A DNA stretch of 64,000 bases from Chitinophagaceae bacterium (GTDB lineage: Bacteria; Bacteroidota; Bacteroidia; Chitinophagales; Chitinophagaceae). Numbering within the stretch: position 1 is the stretch's first letter; every line of letters begins with the position of its first letter. This document shows, in pieces, positions 62,099-64,000 of this stretch. Under the pieces are notes generated by a model. The model did no database searches, was not told the DNA's origin, and saw nothing but the letters and a program-made list of their open reading frames with translations. The stretch lies in assembly GCA_016786845.1 (NCBI GenBank), contig JAEUVB010000015.1, positions 310,001-374,000 of the forward strand. The letters run 5' to 3'. The translations under genes and the position numbers were made by a program.

Positions 62099-63031
62099 CT
62101 AATCCTTATATGTTTTTGGTACTTCTGGATCGGTGATAATAATATAATCGCCCAGGTGTGCGAATTCACTCCAATTAATATTTCGGAAATTTTCGGCGGA
62201 TCCGCAGGAAATTACCAAACTTCGGGTTTTGGGGCGGTAATTGTACAATTGAGTAACCACTGCAAAGCCTTCATCACTGTGAAAACGACCATTGACCTGC
62301 ATGATTTTTTTACCTCGATAGGCTTTCAAATGTTCGGCAATGGAATAGGCCATGGTGGCATCCCAAAGGGATTGTGCCACGATAAGATCAAAACCTGCCA
62401 TAGACATCGCGGGGGCCGGCTTTTTAGCATCCGTTGTCGTTGCTTCCGGTGTATGGGAAGTGAGGCCCATGAGTTTGTCATAATAACCTCCTGAAGCCGT
62501 TTCATAAGGCAAAGGGGCAAAGTGACGATGTGCGCCATCGGGCAGATATCTCAGTGCTTCCTGTCCTTTGCGCCCGGCCAGATTGGTATAGCGGGATGGG
62601 GCGTTGGCACAGATGACATCCAGTTGATTTTTCTTAGCGAATTCTACCATGGGACGATAGTCTTTGTAATTGCTCCATACCCGTGCATCTTTCAGAAAAT
62701 TTTTCTCACGGATGGCGTCAACAAGATATTCATTCATCACGCCTTGTACATCCCGATCAAACATTTCCATGGACAATGCCATTTGTTTGCCATATTCGGC
62801 ATAGAGCATTTCAAATAATTTATTTTCCAAATAATGGGTCACAGAATCATTGTGTTCTTCACCGAAGAAAACCACATCAAAACTTTCCATGTCCTTCACG
62901 ATATCAGACAGTGAGACTTCTTTTTGCTGACCTACGGAATAGATGCGATAATTGTTTTCGTTGAGTTGTGCTTTGGTCGAGAAGCTTGCCAAAATTAAAG
63001 TAATGAATAAAAGCGTAAAAGTTTGTTTCAT
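62099..63031 (-). CDS. ChaN-like heme-binding-family protein
   Basis: A 310-aa exported protein with signal peptide (MKQTFTLLFITLILASFSTKAQ). The ChaN/DUF399 core is recognisable: VVFFGEEHNDSVTHYLENKLFEML near residue 53, ALSMEMFDRDVQGVMNEYL near 85 and QVNGRFHSDEGFAVV near 245. ChaN is a heme-binding lipoprotein in some bacteria; here the protein has no lipobox. Its role is not known. A -7 element TACATTTG lies at 63071 to 63064. Confidence 0.85.
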   Translation of the reverse strand: MKQTFTLLFITLILASFSTKAQLNENNYRIYSVGQQKEVSLSDIVKDMESFDVVFFGEEHNDSVTHYLENKLFEMLYAEYGKQMALSMEMFDRDVQGVMNEYLVDAIREKNFLKDARVWSNYKDYRPMVEFAKKNQLDVICANAPSRYTNLAGRKGQEALRYLPDGAHRHFAPLPYETASGGYYDKLMGLTSHTPEATTTDAKKPAPAMSMAGFDLIVAQSLWDATMAYSIAEHLKAYRGKKIMQVNGRFHSDEGFAVVTQLYNYRPKTRSLVISCGSAENFRNINWSEFAHLGDYIIITDPEVPKTYKD

Positions 63032-63351
63032 ATAAATTGAATTTAAAAAAAGGATATTGCCTGCAAATGTATGGGAATCTGTTTCTATGAAAATTCACTA
63101 CATCCACGAAATATAAAGGTAAACAACCCGTTTGAATATTTACAAAAAGAATAAATGGAGTTTACAAAACGGTTTTCTAGTGAAATTTTTCACTTAGTGG
63201 AGCGGCATGGCAGGGATGATCGAACCATATGGTCTGTGAAGTTGTCATTTTTGTCTAAAAAGTTTAACAGCATTTATGGACTATCTGAAAAATTGTATCT
63301 TTAGATGGATATGATTGATTTGTTCTTTTCTTCACCGCTAATTCAATGGTT
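63032..63351. other. Divergent promoter region
   Basis: Holds the minus-strand TACATTTG (63071 to 63064) for the ChaN-like gene, and on the plus strand TATCTTTA at 63296-63303, 49 bp before the next ATG. The rest is AT-rich with no other feature seen. Confidence 0.6.
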
Positions 63352-64000
63352 ATGAAACGGAGTGTATTATTGCTTTTTGCAATATTGGCGTATGGTATGA
63401 TGACGGCTCAGAAACTTTCTGAACTGAAAACATATGATACCATGACCTATATCTACAAACTGGATGCCGAACAGGTGCGCTTTATACTGCAGTCAAATAC
63501 CATTTACGATACGAGCATTTTGTTTACACGTAAACCTCAATTAATACCCAGAAGTGTTTATAAAGATGATACGTTGGGTTGGGGAAATTTTATCATTGCT
63601 ACCATTTATGAGCATGATGTGAGTTATCGCTATCTTTTCAAAACACCGCTCAGCATCACACCCAAAACGATCGGCAATGATGTGATTCTATTTCTAAGCC
63701 TTAAAAAGGAAAAAACCCTTGTGAAATATGCTAAATTATTTCTCGATGGTAAAGAAATCAAATATGACCCCGGTTATGGTGGCTATTCATTTCCGGCTTC
63801 ATTGCCGGATAAGGAAAGGCTGAGGAAAAATCAGGTATTGTTGCGAATACAATATGGTGGTGAGACCTATTATATGCACTATAATTATTCTCCGGGATAT
63901 ACTCCATCTGAACCAAGAAATAATCCTTTTACGGGTAATCAGGCGGTTTCTCCCGGGTATTTTCTGCTCGACAAACCATTATACAAACCGCTTGATACCA
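63352..64000 (+). CDS. MG2/macroglobulin-like exported protein, N-terminal part
   Basis: Open from ATG at 63352 to the end of the window: 216 codons, no stop. A signal peptide (MKRSVLLLFAILAYGMMTAQ) is followed by beta-rich sequence. The motif GYFLLDKPLYKPLDT at the very end is the classic start of an MG2 domain (DKPxYKPGDT), found in alpha-2-macroglobulin-like and related large Bacteroidota envelope proteins. The gene continues beyond the window, so its size and any thioester or TonB parts are unseen. Confidence 0.75.
   Translation, partial: MKRSVLLLFAILAYGMMTAQKLSELKTYDTMTYIYKLDAEQVRFILQSNTIYDTSILFTRKPQLIPRSVYKDDTLGWGNFIIATIYEHDVSYRYLFKTPLSITPKTIGNDVILFLSLKKEKTLVKYAKLFLDGKEIKYDPGYGGYSFPASLPDKERLRKNQVLLRIQYGGETYYMHYNYSPGYTPSEPRNNPFTGNQAVSPGYFLLDKPLYKPLDT

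Overview
The window is a piece of a Bacteroidota chromosome, most likely from the Chitinophagales/Sphingobacteriales side of the phylum. The evidence is the dcw cluster in Bacteroidota form (no ddl or murF), promoters of the TAnnTTTG type, weak or absent Shine-Dalgarno sites, T9SS C-terminal sorting tails, a TonB-dependent receptor with a carboxypeptidase-regulatory N-domain, a fused E1 alpha/beta 2-oxoacid dehydrogenase, and the recognisable family repeats. No rRNA, tRNA, CRISPR array, prophage or intact insertion sequence was seen. Genus is not determined.

Layout. 1-12,900: division and cell-wall cluster ftsI(partial)-murE-mraY-murD-ftsW-murG-murC-ftsQ-ftsA-ftsZ, tightly packed, closed by a terminator. 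12,960-17,825: a TonB-dependent receptor and a T9SS-exported protein, each behind an unusual promoter carrying GGTAAY direct repeats at an exact 11-bp period. 17,830-20,750: a dispersed repeat, a small outer-membrane/MscS pair, a sparse intergenic stretch and a secreted protein of unknown function. 20,917-26,786: the fused E1, then a compact type III polyketide synthase operon (UbiA-like, PKS, methyltransferase, FAD oxidoreductase). 26,786-29,160: envelope redox repair (MsrB, MsrA, YceI, thioredoxin lipoprotein). 29,230-35,600: mfd, scpB, an ArsR-type regulator, tsaB, ridA and a membrane protein. 35,660-41,100: four glycosyltransferases and a sugar-type formyltransferase. 41,070-43,220: ftsE, then a 1.4-kb gene-free repeat island (163-bp direct repeats around a 21-bp satellite, hairpins, a polypurine tract). 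43,226-48,631: a small membrane protein, a short NuoG-like protein and two B12-type radical SAM proteins. 48,963-56,395: a DUF1761 protein, a second copy of the dispersed repeat, a 724-residue secreted protein with a caspase-clan-like C-terminus, a desaturase, a T9SS purple acid phosphatase and small envelope proteins. 56,586-64,000: tsaD, recA, an arsR-acr3-arsC operon with two matching operators, a ChaN-like protein and the start of an MG2/macroglobulin-like protein cut by the window end.

How the genes work together. The first 13 kb carries out lipid I/II synthesis and assembles the divisome. The two promoters with 11-bp repeats look like one regulon under a PhoB/OmpR-type response regulator, coupling an outer-membrane receptor to a secreted partner. 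The type III PKS operon probably makes a methylated, oxidised and possibly prenylated alkyl-pyrone or resorcinol-type lipid. Most other loci are housekeeping or envelope functions. The strongest novelty candidates are the phased-repeat regulon, the 21-bp satellite island, the type III PKS locus and the clan-CD-like secreted protein.
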